Shown here: one piece after another, positions 25,254 through 34,030 of the stretch
Position numbering within the stretch: the first letter of the stretch is position 1
Layout of the letters: every line of letters begins with the position of its first letter
Source: Bacillota bacterium
GTDB taxonomy: Bacteria; Bacillota; Negativicutes; DSM-13327
Length of the DNA stretch: 41,579 bases
NCBI GenBank assembly: GCA_017889585.1
Contig: JAGFZX010000028.1
Span: 1 to 41,579 of the forward strand
Reading direction: 5' to 3'
Position numbers and translations under genes: made by a program
Notes under the pieces: generated by a model
The model's input: only the letters and a program-made list of their open reading frames with translations
What the model was told of the DNA's origin: nothing
Database searches by the model: none

Positions 25254-26426
25254 TTGAAAAAAATAGTCTTTATTACTGGAACCCGCGCAGATTACGGCAA
25301 GCTAAAGGCTCTTATGTTAGAGGTAGATAAGTGCAATGATATACAGTGCCATATATTTGTATCGGGCATGCATTTGCTTAGTAAATATGGCGCTACTTAC
25401 TGCGATATACTAGCCGATGGTTATAAAAACGTGTATATTCCTGAGACGTTATCGATAGTTGATAGGATGGATATAAATCTGGCCAATACAATACATTGTT
25501 TTTCAGACTACATACGACATGTTAAGCCATACATGATCGTTGTCCATGGCGATCGTATAGATGCATTAGCAGGGGCGATTGTGGCAATGTTGAATAACAT
25601 ACCCCTTGGTCATATCGAAGGCGGTGAGATTACAGGAACAGCGGATGAGGCTATGCGTCACGCTATTTCAAAAATGGCTAATGTACATTTTGTTGCAAAT
25701 GGGGAATCTCGTTTGCGTCTTATTCAGCTTGGAGAACGTGAGGATAGCATACATGTTATAGGCTCCCCCGATATTGATATAATGCTTGGGGGGGATTTGC
25801 CAGATATCAAGATGGTACGTTGTGAGTATGGAATACCTTTCGACAATTACGCCTTGCTTATGTACCACCCTGTGAACAGTGAGGTAGATAAGCTGCCGAG
25901 TCACGTTAAGGCGTTAGAAAAGGCGGTTGTTAAGTCAGGTCGTAATTTTATTGCTATATATCCTAATAATGATCATGGCTGTGATATTATAATTTCTGCG
26001 TTGAAGCGACTTGAGAAAAATCCGCAATTTAAGGTATTTAAGTCACTTCCATTTGAAGTGTTTTTAACGGTGCTAAAGAATTGTGACTTTATGATAGGCA
26101 ACTCTAGTGCTGGAATAAGAGAAGCGTGTGTATATGGTATACCTGTTATAGATCTCGGCACGCGGCAACATAGACGCTATTCTCCCCATATCTTACAAAA
26201 TATTATGCACGCAAACGAGGATATGCATGCAATAATGAGTTGTATAGAACGCGTAGACGGCTATAAACGTGTATCTAGTTATTTCGGCGATGGAAAAAGT
26301 TCAATACGATTTGTTGAGATACTTACAGTACCGCAATTGTGGCATGGTATAACACAAAAATGTTTCGTAGACAGTGACATCACTCAGCGTGGGATATTGA
26401 GTTATATTAATGAGGTGTGCTTTTAA
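25254..26426 (+). CDS. neuC: UDP-GlcNAc 2-epimerase (hydrolysing)
   Basis: A 390-residue GT-B-fold hydrolysing 2-epimerase that would turn UDP-GlcNAc (or a UDP-bacillosamine derivative) into the free mannose-type sugar used by NeuB. The N-terminus KKIVFITGTRADYGKL is the family signature. VVHGDRIDALAGAIVA, GHIEGGEITGTADEAMRHAISKMA and GNSSAGIREACVYGIPVIDLGTRQ are typical active-site segments. The start is TTG 25254, six bases after the neuB stop, with only a modest GGTGG upstream, so translational coupling is likely. The pairing with neuB is strong evidence of nonulosonate synthesis. Legionaminate-type LegG is an alternative name. Confidence 0.92.
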   Translation: MKKIVFITGTRADYGKLKALMLEVDKCNDIQCHIFVSGMHLLSKYGATYCDILADGYKNVYIPETLSIVDRMDINLANTIHCFSDYIRHVKPYMIVVHGDRIDALAGAIVAMLNNIPLGHIEGGEITGTADEAMRHAISKMANVHFVANGESRLRLIQLGEREDSIHVIGSPDIDIMLGGDLPDIKMVRCEYGIPFDNYALLMYHPVNSEVDKLPSHVKALEKAVVKSGRNFIAIYPNNDHGCDIIISALKRLEKNPQFKVFKSLPFEVFLTVLKNCDFMIGNSSAGIREACVYGIPVIDLGTRQHRRYSPHILQNIMHANEDMHAIMSCIERVDGYKRVSSYFGDGKSSIRFVEILTVPQLWHGITQKCFVDSDITQRGILSYINEVCF

Positions 26427-26428
26427 AA

Positions 26429-27382
26429 ATGGTAGAACGGACTATAAATAGTATGAAAACAGCAATGATCACTGGTGCGAGTGGTTTTTTGGGTAATCAT
26501 TTGCTGCATGAACTATTAAATCAAGGTGTTTATGTACACGTTATTAGTCGTCCTAGTTCAAAACGACTAAGTCGACTTAACGGATTGAAAAACACCAATA
26601 TTATTGAACTTGATATGGATGATATTTTGCGGTTGGAAGAGTTAATGCCATTGCAATGTGATGTATTTTACCATTTGGCTTGGCAGGGTGGTCGCAATGA
26701 TTTCACTACCCAAATACCAAATATTAAGCGTACCATGGATGCACTTGAAATCGCTTATGCATTAGGATGCAAACGATTTGTTTGCACAGGATCACAAGCT
26801 GAATACGGTATACATCATGGACTTATAACGGAAAATACCACTACTAATCCCAATACCGCCTACGGGGCAGCAAAACTGGCTACTTGTAATCTTTCACGAG
26901 TGCGTGCTGAGCAACTTGGTATTGAATGGATTTGGGCCCGTGTATTCAGCGTTTACGGTCCTGGTGACAATCCCAATTCACTTATTCCATACTTATTGCA
27001 TACATTGATAAACGGTCAAATACCTTCATTGACACAGGGTAATCATAAATGGGATTACCTGTATGTAACAGATGCTGCCAAAGCGTTAAGCGTACTGGGC
27101 AATACACCGCATACTAATCAAATATACAACGTAGCAAGGGGGGAAAGCTTTCCTTTGCGGTGGTATGTTGAACGGTTGCGTGATATTGTAGCCCCTGGCT
27201 CACCCCTAGGCTTTGGCTTAGCTGAAGGTTTGGTCGTGCCGCTTGAAGCATCTGTAGAAAAACTTAAGGAAAAAACCGGGTGGCAGGTGCAAGTGGGGTT
27301 TGATAGTGGCGTTATGAATACATTTGATTACTATAATAACTCAACTTTTGCAGAGACAAAACAGCTTAATTATGATAATTGA
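26429..27382 (+). CDS. NAD-dependent sugar epimerase/reductase
   Basis: An extended short-chain dehydrogenase of about 317 residues. ITGASGFLGNHLL is the nucleotide motif and YGAAK (NTAYGAAKLA) the catalytic YxxxK; VFSVYGPGDNP and DYLYVTDAAKAL are typical of nucleotide-sugar enzymes. In this context it could be the reductase acting on the CDP-ketosugar (like RfbJ, paratose synthase or YerF) or an epimerase for another donor. Start uncertain: ATG 26429 has GAGGTG 11 bases upstream, while ATG 26453 gives the more usual N-terminus KTAMITG. It follows neuC by two bases and is probably coupled. Confidence 0.85.
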   Translation: MVERTINSMKTAMITGASGFLGNHLLHELLNQGVYVHVISRPSSKRLSRLNGLKNTNIIELDMDDILRLEELMPLQCDVFYHLAWQGGRNDFTTQIPNIKRTMDALEIAYALGCKRFVCTGSQAEYGIHHGLITENTTTNPNTAYGAAKLATCNLSRVRAEQLGIEWIWARVFSVYGPGDNPNSLIPYLLHTLINGQIPSLTQGNHKWDYLYVTDAAKALSVLGNTPHTNQIYNVARGESFPLRWYVERLRDIVAPGSPLGFGLAEGLVVPLEASVEKLKEKTGWQVQVGFDSGVMNTFDYYNNSTFAETKQLNYDN

Positions 27383-27438
27383 TGGCGGGCATACCTGTTG
27401 ATAAGGTGGTAGACATTTCAGAAACGAGGGAGGAAAAT

Positions 27439-28617
27439 ATGCTAGAGAGAGTATGTCCTGTCTGTTCTTCGGGGCAACATTATAGCGTACACAGTGTTAA
27501 TTTCGAAGATAATATAGGGTTGTTATCTGGTTATAATGTTGTAGCATGTTCCGATTGTGGTATGGTCTTTGCTACACCACTTCCTGAACCTAGTGTATTT
27601 GAGCATTATTATACTACTTTATCGAAATATGACAGCAGTCTAGAGAATATTTCGATCTATGATCAAGAACGGTTTCAATTGATCACTAAATTTATATCCA
27701 CCTTTTTAAAGAATGAAACTAGGGTATTAGATCTTGGTTGCGGTTCAGGCGGTTTATTGCGTGAACTTAAAAAATTTGGTTATACTCATTTATTTGGTCT
27801 TGATCCGTCAAAAGCAGTAGCAGACTATTATGAGGGCAAAAAATCAAATATTAAAGTATTTACAGGATATTTAGAAACATGTGAAATTCCTAGAGAGAAT
27901 ACCTACGATTTAATTATTTTAGAGGCCGTACTAGAACATATTCCGGATGTGCATGCTTTTCTGGGTAATGTGTTAAAGCTCTTGAGCAAAGACGGGTTGC
28001 TATATATAGGGGTTCCAAACCTTTGGGAGTTTAAAAAATGCAATGATGGACCATTTCAGCAATTTAGTATTGAACATATAAACTACTTTTCCAGCGTGTC
28101 TCTTAATAATCTTATGAACGAAAAGAATTTAAGTATGTTGTCAATTGAGCAAATAATGCTACCAGGTGCTCCAGGGATATTTGCTTCAGGTATTATGGGC
28201 ATATGGAAAAGGGAAATAAACAAAATGAATAATAAGATTGTTAAAGATAATTATGGGTTAGAAGCTCTAAAGGACTATATTACCCTGTCAATGATGATGT
28301 TAAATAATATTGAAGAGATATTGAAATCAGTAAAACAAAATGAACGGGAAATATATGTATGGGGAACTGGAACCCATACATTCAGGCTACTTGCTGCGAC
28401 ATCATTAGGAACTTGTAACATTAAGGCATTTATTGATATGAATCCACATTATGTAGGAAGGTTGGTTAGAAATATTCCTATAAAGCTGCCTGGCTCATGG
28501 CTGGACTCTTCAACTCCAATTTTAATTTCTTCCAAAATAGCACAAAGCGAAATTGAGCAATATATCAAAACTGATTTAAAGCTTTCTAATCCAATAATAA
28601 AATTATATAGGGATTAG
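27439..28617 (+). CDS. C-methyltransferase-like SAM enzyme with N-terminal zinc motif
   Basis: A 392-residue protein with the three-part layout of sugar C-methyltransferases. There is a zinc ribbon (CPVC near residue 6 and CSDCG near 38), a SAM-binding Rossmann domain (RVLDLGCGSGGLLREL, then LEAVLEHIPDVHAFL), and a C-terminal Rossmann-like domain (EIYVWGTGTHTFRLLA). Such enzymes (NovU/TylC3 type) methylate a carbon next to the keto group of deoxysugar nucleotides, so a CDP-ketosugar made by rfbFGH is a reasonable substrate, by inference. GGGAGG at 27428-27433 selects ATG 27439; an upstream TTG at 27379 in the same frame lacks a ribosome site. It belongs to the same run as neuBC. Confidence 0.83.
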   Translation: MLERVCPVCSSGQHYSVHSVNFEDNIGLLSGYNVVACSDCGMVFATPLPEPSVFEHYYTTLSKYDSSLENISIYDQERFQLITKFISTFLKNETRVLDLGCGSGGLLRELKKFGYTHLFGLDPSKAVADYYEGKKSNIKVFTGYLETCEIPRENTYDLIILEAVLEHIPDVHAFLGNVLKLLSKDGLLYIGVPNLWEFKKCNDGPFQQFSIEHINYFSSVSLNNLMNEKNLSMLSIEQIMLPGAPGIFASGIMGIWKREINKMNNKIVKDNYGLEALKDYITLSMMMLNNIEEILKSVKQNEREIYVWGTGTHTFRLLAATSLGTCNIKAFIDMNPHYVGRLVRNIPIKLPGSWLDSSTPILISSKIAQSEIEQYIKTDLKLSNPIIKLYRD

Positions 28618-28753
28618 TAATCTCTATAATGTCAGATACAATGCCTGCCAATAAATATGTATATTATCAAGATAGGTTGTTTTAGAGAACGGTGAAAGAC
28701 TGCGTTGATAAAATATATTTAAGAGAAGTGAAGATTACAGAGGAAGTGGGAAA

Positions 28754-29935
28754 ATGCCCTTATCTCTCCAACCCCAATCTATGAGTTTTAAACGCGGCAG
28801 TACTGCCATATGCCCAATATGCGGGAAAGAAACAAATAATACTCTTATCAGTCTGCCCTTCTCGCCCAAAGGTGGATTACCAACACGTGTGAGTCTTTCA
28901 GTTTGCGAGGACTGTGATTTTGGCTTTACATATCCTGCAAATCAATTATATTATGACAAATATTATAGATATACAAAAAATGACTTGATTCATCAAGAGT
29001 TAGAGATTTCTCCGATAGAGGTTCAAATAGAATGTTTGAAGGAGTTTTTTAGTCGACATCATAGTTTAAATGTACTTGATTTTGGCTGTGGAGATGGGGA
29101 TTTAATTAGAAAATTGAGTTTGGAATATCCCAATAACAAATATTCTGGATATGATATCAATGGTCAAGAAAAAATAGATCCCAATGCGAGCCATAATTTA
29201 TTTTTCTTTAATCAAATATGTAAGATTGATATTAAATTTGACCTTATTATTTTGTCTCATGTTGTGGAACACATAATAGATTTAAGCTTTATCAAGTATA
29301 TTAGTAGCCATTTTCTTAATTCCAGAGGAATATTATATATTGAAGTACCTGACCCATACAGGTACATTGAACATCCGAAAAGAGAATACCTATATTATAT
29401 TGACAGACTTCATGTAAATCATTTTTCGCAAAAATCCTTGACCATACTGCTGAATAGCATAGAACTAAATGTCTTACGGTTCGGACGACATATCTTGCCG
29501 TATAAAGATGGGGGGACGTTCCCCGCTCAATATGCTTTTTGTACTTTTAATAAGACACAAACTGTACCGAGTCTTTTAGGAGGATTGAATGACAGCCTTA
29601 TACAATACATTGAAAAGGAAAGTACAAAAAGTAGCATATTAAAAAATAAGTTAGGTGGAATGCAAAATGTTATTGTTTACGGATTTGGTGACAATTTCTT
29701 CCGCTCTAGATCATCTTGTGGTCCTTTGTCCGATTTGAATATAAAAGTTGTAATTGACCAGCGTTGGGAAACATTGAAAAATTCAGAGGAATATCGATTG
29801 TACCAATTCGCCTCACTAGAAGAAGCACTTCAAACCTATCCTGATTTACCGATACTTGTTACTGCTTCGTGGGACTTAAATAAAATAGAAAGCAGCATTA
29901 GACAAGTGAGCAATTCTCTCATTATACCAATTTAA
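28754..29935 (+). CDS. Second zinc-motif SAM methyltransferase
   Basis: A 393-residue relative of the preceding gene. The zinc ribbon is CPICG near residue 20 and CEDCDFG near 51. The SAM domain has VLDFGCGDGDLIRKL and a HVVEHIIDLSFI segment. A C-terminal Rossmann-like half starts at NVIVYGFGDNFFR. GAGGAAGTGGG positions the ATG. It is separated from the previous gene by 136 bases holding no clear terminator or promoter. Function is probably sugar C- or O-methylation, although its divergence from the upstream paralogue suggests a different substrate. Confidence 0.78.
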   Translation: MPLSLQPQSMSFKRGSTAICPICGKETNNTLISLPFSPKGGLPTRVSLSVCEDCDFGFTYPANQLYYDKYYRYTKNDLIHQELEISPIEVQIECLKEFFSRHHSLNVLDFGCGDGDLIRKLSLEYPNNKYSGYDINGQEKIDPNASHNLFFFNQICKIDIKFDLIILSHVVEHIIDLSFIKYISSHFLNSRGILYIEVPDPYRYIEHPKREYLYYIDRLHVNHFSQKSLTILLNSIELNVLRFGRHILPYKDGGTFPAQYAFCTFNKTQTVPSLLGGLNDSLIQYIEKESTKSSILKNKLGGMQNVIVYGFGDNFFRSRSSCGPLSDLNIKVVIDQRWETLKNSEEYRLYQFASLEEALQTYPDLPILVTASWDLNKIESSIRQVSNSLIIPI

Positions 29936-30010
29936 GGTGAACGGTGTAAGGGAAAGTTGACGATTGATCTTGTGATAAATAAACTGAATCGTCAAAGTAG
30001 AAACATTTTT

Positions 30011-30145
30011 ATGAGAATCTTAATTACCGGTATAGGTGGTTTCGTCAGACGTAATCTAAAAGAATATTTATCAGCACATAAAAAAGGTGGCAAAATGAAG
30101 AAATATCTATTGATTTTGAGTTTCGGGATTGAGGGTAGATTGTGA
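30011..30145 (+). pseudogene. Fragment of an NAD-dependent sugar epimerase/dehydratase
   Basis: The short frame begins MRILITGIGGFVRRNLKEYL, matching the first ~20 residues of extended short-chain dehydrogenases (MRILITG.GGFVG.NL), but the third glycine of the motif is Arg and the frame ends after 44 codons. It fills part of the 294-base gap between two methyltransferase genes. I read it as debris of a deleted sugar-nucleotide gene. A functional small peptide is unlikely. Confidence 0.55.
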
Positions 30146-30229
30146 TATTTAGTAGTGTAAACTTTCAGAAGAAAATTTTAAACAAGTTATAAATATCAGT
30201 TTTTACTGATAAAGACTGGAGGAGTATAT

Positions 30230-31363
30230 TTGGTTGACTATAGTAGTGAATTGTTAAGTCTTTTTGAAAAAAGAAAGGATAGTGAAAATTTCTTGTATAG
30301 ACTTACTAGTGAATTAAAGAATGCTCAAACCCAGTATGTTTGTATATTTGGTGCAAAAGAGCTAGGGGTTTTTCTAGTAAATACATTTTTAAAGTTGAAT
30401 ACGAATATAAAAATTGACTTTTTTTGTGATAATGATAAGAAAAAATGGGGAAGAGAAATTTGTAATAATATAAAATGTATTTCCCCAGAGGAATTAGAAA
30501 TTTATAAAAACGATGTTGCAATAATTATTGCAAGTAAAAGCTGGAAAGAAATAATGGAACAATTGCATAGTAATCATTTTAGAAAAATATATCCTGTTTT
30601 TAGTATGATATATTTAAATTTTAATTTTTTTTACAACGATAAATTGAATTATCTTCAAAATAAGTATCTGAATGTAATAGATATGTTTGCTGATCAGGAA
30701 TCGAAGCGTACTTATTTTACTGTAATCAGAAATCTATTTGTGGACAGCCCAGTATACGCTGATTATACAGAAATATGTTGCGGCAAGCAAAATTTTGCTG
30801 AAGGCATTATAGAGCTAAATGAGAATGAAGTGTTTGTGGATTGTGGGGCTTATGATGGGGATACTGTAAAACAATTTTTGCAAGAAGTTCACAATAGATT
30901 TTCTGAAGTACATGCTTTTGAATTGGATAAGACTAATTATATCAAATTAGGCAAAACAGTAGAAGCTTTAGGAAAATTTTTACAATGTAAAGTTTCTACT
31001 TATAACGTAGGATTGTGGGATAAAGAGGAAATTATATTATACAATAATCATGCAGATGAGTCGTCTAGAATAACAGATCAAGGAAATGCGGAGGGGAAAG
31101 TAGTTCCACTTGACTCTATTTTAGAAGGGAAAAAGGTATCTTTTATAAAAATGGATATTGAAGGTGCTGAACTTCAGGCATTACAGGGAGCAAAAAATAT
31201 TATAATGAAGCAACAACCTAAGCTTGCAATCAGTATATATCATTCGCTGGAAGATTTATGGCAAATCCCAAGTTATATAAAAAATATAGCCCCGCAATAT
31301 AAACTATATTTAAGGCATCATACTACGGCTTATTACGATACAATATGCTATGCTATTCCCTGA
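30230..31363 (+). CDS. FkbM-family methyltransferase with N-terminal Rossmann-like domain
   Basis: A 377-residue protein. Residues ~1-125 form a nucleotide-binding-like domain (YVCIFGAKELGVFLVN, FFCDNDKKKWG) as found in front of many glycan-cluster FkbM proteins. Residues ~190-360 are the FkbM SAM-dependent O-methyltransferase domain, with FVDCGAYDGDTV as motif I, VHAFELDKTNY as the acidic motif and FIKMDIEGAELQALQGA as the family hallmark. The start is TTG 30230, set by GGAGGAG with correct spacing. It is last in the plus-strand run and followed by a strong hairpin. It probably O-methylates a sugar of the glycan. Confidence 0.87.
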   Translation: MVDYSSELLSLFEKRKDSENFLYRLTSELKNAQTQYVCIFGAKELGVFLVNTFLKLNTNIKIDFFCDNDKKKWGREICNNIKCISPEELEIYKNDVAIIIASKSWKEIMEQLHSNHFRKIYPVFSMIYLNFNFFYNDKLNYLQNKYLNVIDMFADQESKRTYFTVIRNLFVDSPVYADYTEICCGKQNFAEGIIELNENEVFVDCGAYDGDTVKQFLQEVHNRFSEVHAFELDKTNYIKLGKTVEALGKFLQCKVSTYNVGLWDKEEIILYNNHADESSRITDQGNAEGKVVPLDSILEGKKVSFIKMDIEGAELQALQGAKNIIMKQQPKLAISIYHSLEDLWQIPSYIKNIAPQYKLYLRHHTTAYYDTICYAIP

Positions 31364-31373
31364 ATAGGATAAA

Positions 31374-31402
31374 ATCCCCCCCGGTGCTAGCTGGGGGGGA
31401 TC
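31374..31402. terminator. GC-rich hairpin between convergent genes
   Basis: ATCCCCCCC pairs with GGGGGGGAT around a GGTGCTAGCT loop. On the minus strand it is followed by TTTTATC, so it should end the DUF6385-like gene. It may also stop the plus-strand methyltransferase transcript. Confidence 0.8.
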
Positions 31403-31411
31403 AGTCATTGA

Positions 31412-31864
31412 TTAGCCTTGACCTTGGAAGAAAAAGCTTAGCGACACGGCGGTACTGCCGGCAGGTGAATAGTATACTCTCGAATATTTGAGGAATCTGG
31501 AAGGAACCATCGTGGCAATCGTATTTTGCGTGACCGTTACATATGAACTGTTGTCTGTCCAGACGCTGCCATCAGGACTACCCTGCATTTTAACCTCTGC
31601 TAATGCAGTAGCTACTTCAGAGGTATTGTAAGCAATCCATGACCATTCTGAAAGAGCTAAAACATTTTGAGCGGGAGTCGTTAGGGCGCTACCAGCACCA
31701 CCAGCTACTGATGCGGGTGTTGTATATGTTACATCGGTAATAGCTAATGATGAAGTGACAACAAGCTTATTTTCTGCATCTTGCAGTAGTGCAGCGTTAT
31801 TGCTACCATACACCTTTACTCTGGCCTCGTCAGGTTGATCTTGAATGATTTTAAAGTTGGGCAT
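31412..31864 (-). CDS. DUF6385-like small surface protein
   Basis: A 150-residue protein without a signal peptide. It is beta-rich (LVVTSSLAITDVTYTTPASV, SWIAYNTSEVATALAEVKMQGSPDG) and ends MVPSRFLKYSRVYYSPAGSTAVSLSFFFQGQG. The C-terminal half matches the end of the minus-strand protein at 37314 in pattern: W....S......V.....M.......YSR..Y........L.....QG. From memory this is the family catalogued as DUF6385, known from spore-forming Bacillota. GGAGGAT positions the ATG, and a sigma-K-like promoter lies upstream, divergent from the GT2-TPR operon. A structural spore-surface role is inferred. Confidence 0.75.
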   Translation of the reverse strand: MPNFKIIQDQPDEARVKVYGSNNAALLQDAENKLVVTSSLAITDVTYTTPASVAGGAGSALTTPAQNVLALSEWSWIAYNTSEVATALAEVKMQGSPDGSVWTDNSSYVTVTQNTIATMVPSRFLKYSRVYYSPAGSTAVSLSFFFQGQG

Positions 31865-31916
31865 TATAGATCCTCCTTAAATTTAATTCTCAATACAAAT
31901 ATATTCATATTTACTA

Positions 31917-31945
31917 CATAATATGGTTTTAGTAATTAAAAGGTT
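31917..31945 (-). promoter_or_regulatory. Sigma-K-like promoter of the DUF6385-like gene
   Basis: On the minus strand A-AC-C is followed by 17 bases and CATATTATG, one mismatch from CATANNNTA. It lies about 50 bases before the start codon and back to back with the similar site at 32004-32031. Confidence 0.4.
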
Positions 31946-32003
31946 CTCAGTAAAACATAAAAAATACCTATTTATTGGGGAATGGCACAGTCCAGCAGGA
32001 GTG

Positions 32004-32031
32004 ACAATACTTGATTTGCAATCATATAGTA
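32004..32031 (+). promoter_or_regulatory. Candidate sigma-K promoter of the GT2-TPR operon
   Basis: G-AC-A at 32003-32006 (AC core 32004-32005), a 17-base spacer, and CATATAGTA at 32023-32031 match the sigma-K consensus exactly. The transcript would begin near 32040, just before the GGAGAG ribosome site of the first transferase. Confidence 0.5.
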
Positions 32032-32062
32032 AATAAAAACGAGATAAAAGAGTGGAGAGCGT

Positions 32063-34030
32063 ATGACTGCAAAAATTAGTTTATGTATGATTGTTAAAAA
32101 TGAAGAAAAAAATATTGGGCGTTGTTTACAAAGTGTAGCTGATGTGGTGGACGAGATTATCGTTATTGATACAGGTTCCAGTGATAAGACCAGCAAAATT
32201 GCCCAGACTTTCGGGGCAAAGGTTCAATCTTTTATTTGGAATGATAATTTTAGTGATGCTAGAAATGCATCCTTAGACCTTGCAACAGGAGAGTGGATTT
32301 TTTTTCTTGATGCGGACGAGGAGTTAAGCCCAGAAAGCGGCGTAGTTTTACGCGGTGCTACTGAGAATGGTGACGTGGAAGGTTATTTTAATAAGATAAT
32401 AAGTTACACTGGCAATGAAGCATGTCCTGAAAGGAGTGGGGATGTAGTATTTCGTCTATTCCGCAATAAACCAGAGTATCGATTTCGTAATGCAATCCAT
32501 GAGCAGATATGTGATGTGATTTCAGAGCAGAATAATCAGATGAGCTATCCGTTGTTAGAGGATTTAGTAATTTGCCATTATGGCTATCTGAATAGTCATA
32601 TTCAAGAAAAAGATAAAAAAAGGCGCAATCTCGTTTTACTAGAAAAAGAGCTTATGAATAAACCACAAGATTCTCTAGTACGGTTTCATTATGCAGTCGA
32701 GTTATATCGAATGGGTGAAAATCTGCTCGCGGCAAAAGAATTCGAAAAAGTTTCAGAAGAGATAAATCCACAGGAGGTTATTTATGGCCCCAAGCTCATG
32801 CGATATATTGTCTCAGCTTATTATGGAGGCAAAGAATTGGTGGCGGCATTAAATGCATTGCAGCGAGGGTTAGCATTGTTTCCAGATTATGCTGATCTTT
32901 ATCATTTAGGTGGGGGAATTTATTATGAAGTAAGAGAGTATGGGGCAGCTTATGAATATTTTCAGAAAGCGTTACATACACCAAAGCAACCCGTTCATTA
33001 TGCATCACTTTATGGGCTACAAGGATGGAAATCCTACTATTATTTGGGTCAGATTGCAGAAAAGTTCTGCAACGAGGAAGAGGCACTCCGTTACTATATC
33101 GACAGTTTTAGAGAAAATAGCAATTTCATAACAGCACTTAATCGTATTATTACCATCCTGCAGCCACGTAGTGATCCAGACTACGCTACATACGCAATCA
33201 ATAAAATATGCGACCTTTCCATACCTCAGGGCAAACTGCTGATCGGAGAGCTATTGTTTAATCATTCTGCCTATGGGGCGGCACTAGCATATTTTGAAGT
33301 GGTTCCGAATGAATTTTTTACGCCACAGTTCAGCTTACATAGGGCAATCTGTCTTATTCAGTTGCGGCGCAGTTTAGAAGCACTTCATCTATTGGACTCG
33401 ATAGATGAGGATGAACAATTATCTTTTATAGCAAAGCTAAATAAACTGCTATGTTTTTGGCTTGAAGGCAATCGACTGAAAGTGAGGGCAATAAGCGCCG
33501 AATTATTAGCCGTAGGGCTATCCGAAGATACGGCCGCAGTGATAGAACTACTTAGCAATACGTATACCAAACAGAAAGAGTTCAAGTATATTGGCAGTGA
33601 AGGAATGACGCTGCTACTGGAAATCGTTAAACGGACGCTAGATTTAGGCGCCATAAAACGTTGCAGTTTACTGCTGTCAGGAGTAAGTTCCCAGTCAATG
33701 GTGGAGTATTATTTGGTATTTGGGGAATTTTTTTATCAATATGGACACGTAAATATAGCTGAAGAATATTTAAAACAGCATATGGAGCAAAACAGTGAAG
33801 ATGCAGCAGCTTACTTTCTCTTAGCCGAGATAAAAAAGGAACAGGAATTGTATTTTGATGCCATTGATTATTATCAGAAGGCATTACAGTTTGATCCTAA
33901 AGAACCTAAATATTATATCAAACTCATTCAGTTATACGAAAAGGTACGCGCAGAGTTACTGAAAGAGGCCGTAGTCAAATATCCAGAATTCCCTATATTC
34001 GGCACTCTACTAGAGGAGGCTGAAAAATGA
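32063..34030 (+). CDS. GT2 glycosyltransferase with TPR tail, 1 of 3
   Basis: A 655-residue cytosolic protein. Residues ~1-230 are a GT2 domain: SLCMIVKNEEKNIGRCLQSV, VIDTGSSDKT, the acidic motif FFLDADEEL and an NAIHEQI segment. The remaining ~400 residues are helical repeats of tetratricopeptide type, such as ADLYHLGGGIYYEVREYGAAYEYFQKAL and DAIDYYQKALQFDPKEPKYYI. TPR-bearing transferases often act on protein acceptors, so a role in protein glycosylation is a reasonable inference. It is the first of three tandem paralogues joined by 4-base ATGA overlaps, under a sigma-K-like promoter. Donor unknown. Confidence 0.88.
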   Translation: MTAKISLCMIVKNEEKNIGRCLQSVADVVDEIIVIDTGSSDKTSKIAQTFGAKVQSFIWNDNFSDARNASLDLATGEWIFFLDADEELSPESGVVLRGATENGDVEGYFNKIISYTGNEACPERSGDVVFRLFRNKPEYRFRNAIHEQICDVISEQNNQMSYPLLEDLVICHYGYLNSHIQEKDKKRRNLVLLEKELMNKPQDSLVRFHYAVELYRMGENLLAAKEFEKVSEEINPQEVIYGPKLMRYIVSAYYGGKELVAALNALQRGLALFPDYADLYHLGGGIYYEVREYGAAYEYFQKALHTPKQPVHYASLYGLQGWKSYYYLGQIAEKFCNEEEALRYYIDSFRENSNFITALNRIITILQPRSDPDYATYAINKICDLSIPQGKLLIGELLFNHSAYGAALAYFEVVPNEFFTPQFSLHRAICLIQLRRSLEALHLLDSIDEDEQLSFIAKLNKLLCFWLEGNRLKVRAISAELLAVGLSEDTAAVIELLSNTYTKQKEFKYIGSEGMTLLLEIVKRTLDLGAIKRCSLLLSGVSSQSMVEYYLVFGEFFYQYGHVNIAEEYLKQHMEQNSEDAAAYFLLAEIKKEQELYFDAIDYYQKALQFDPKEPKYYIKLIQLYEKVRAELLKEAVVKYPEFPIFGTLLEEAEK

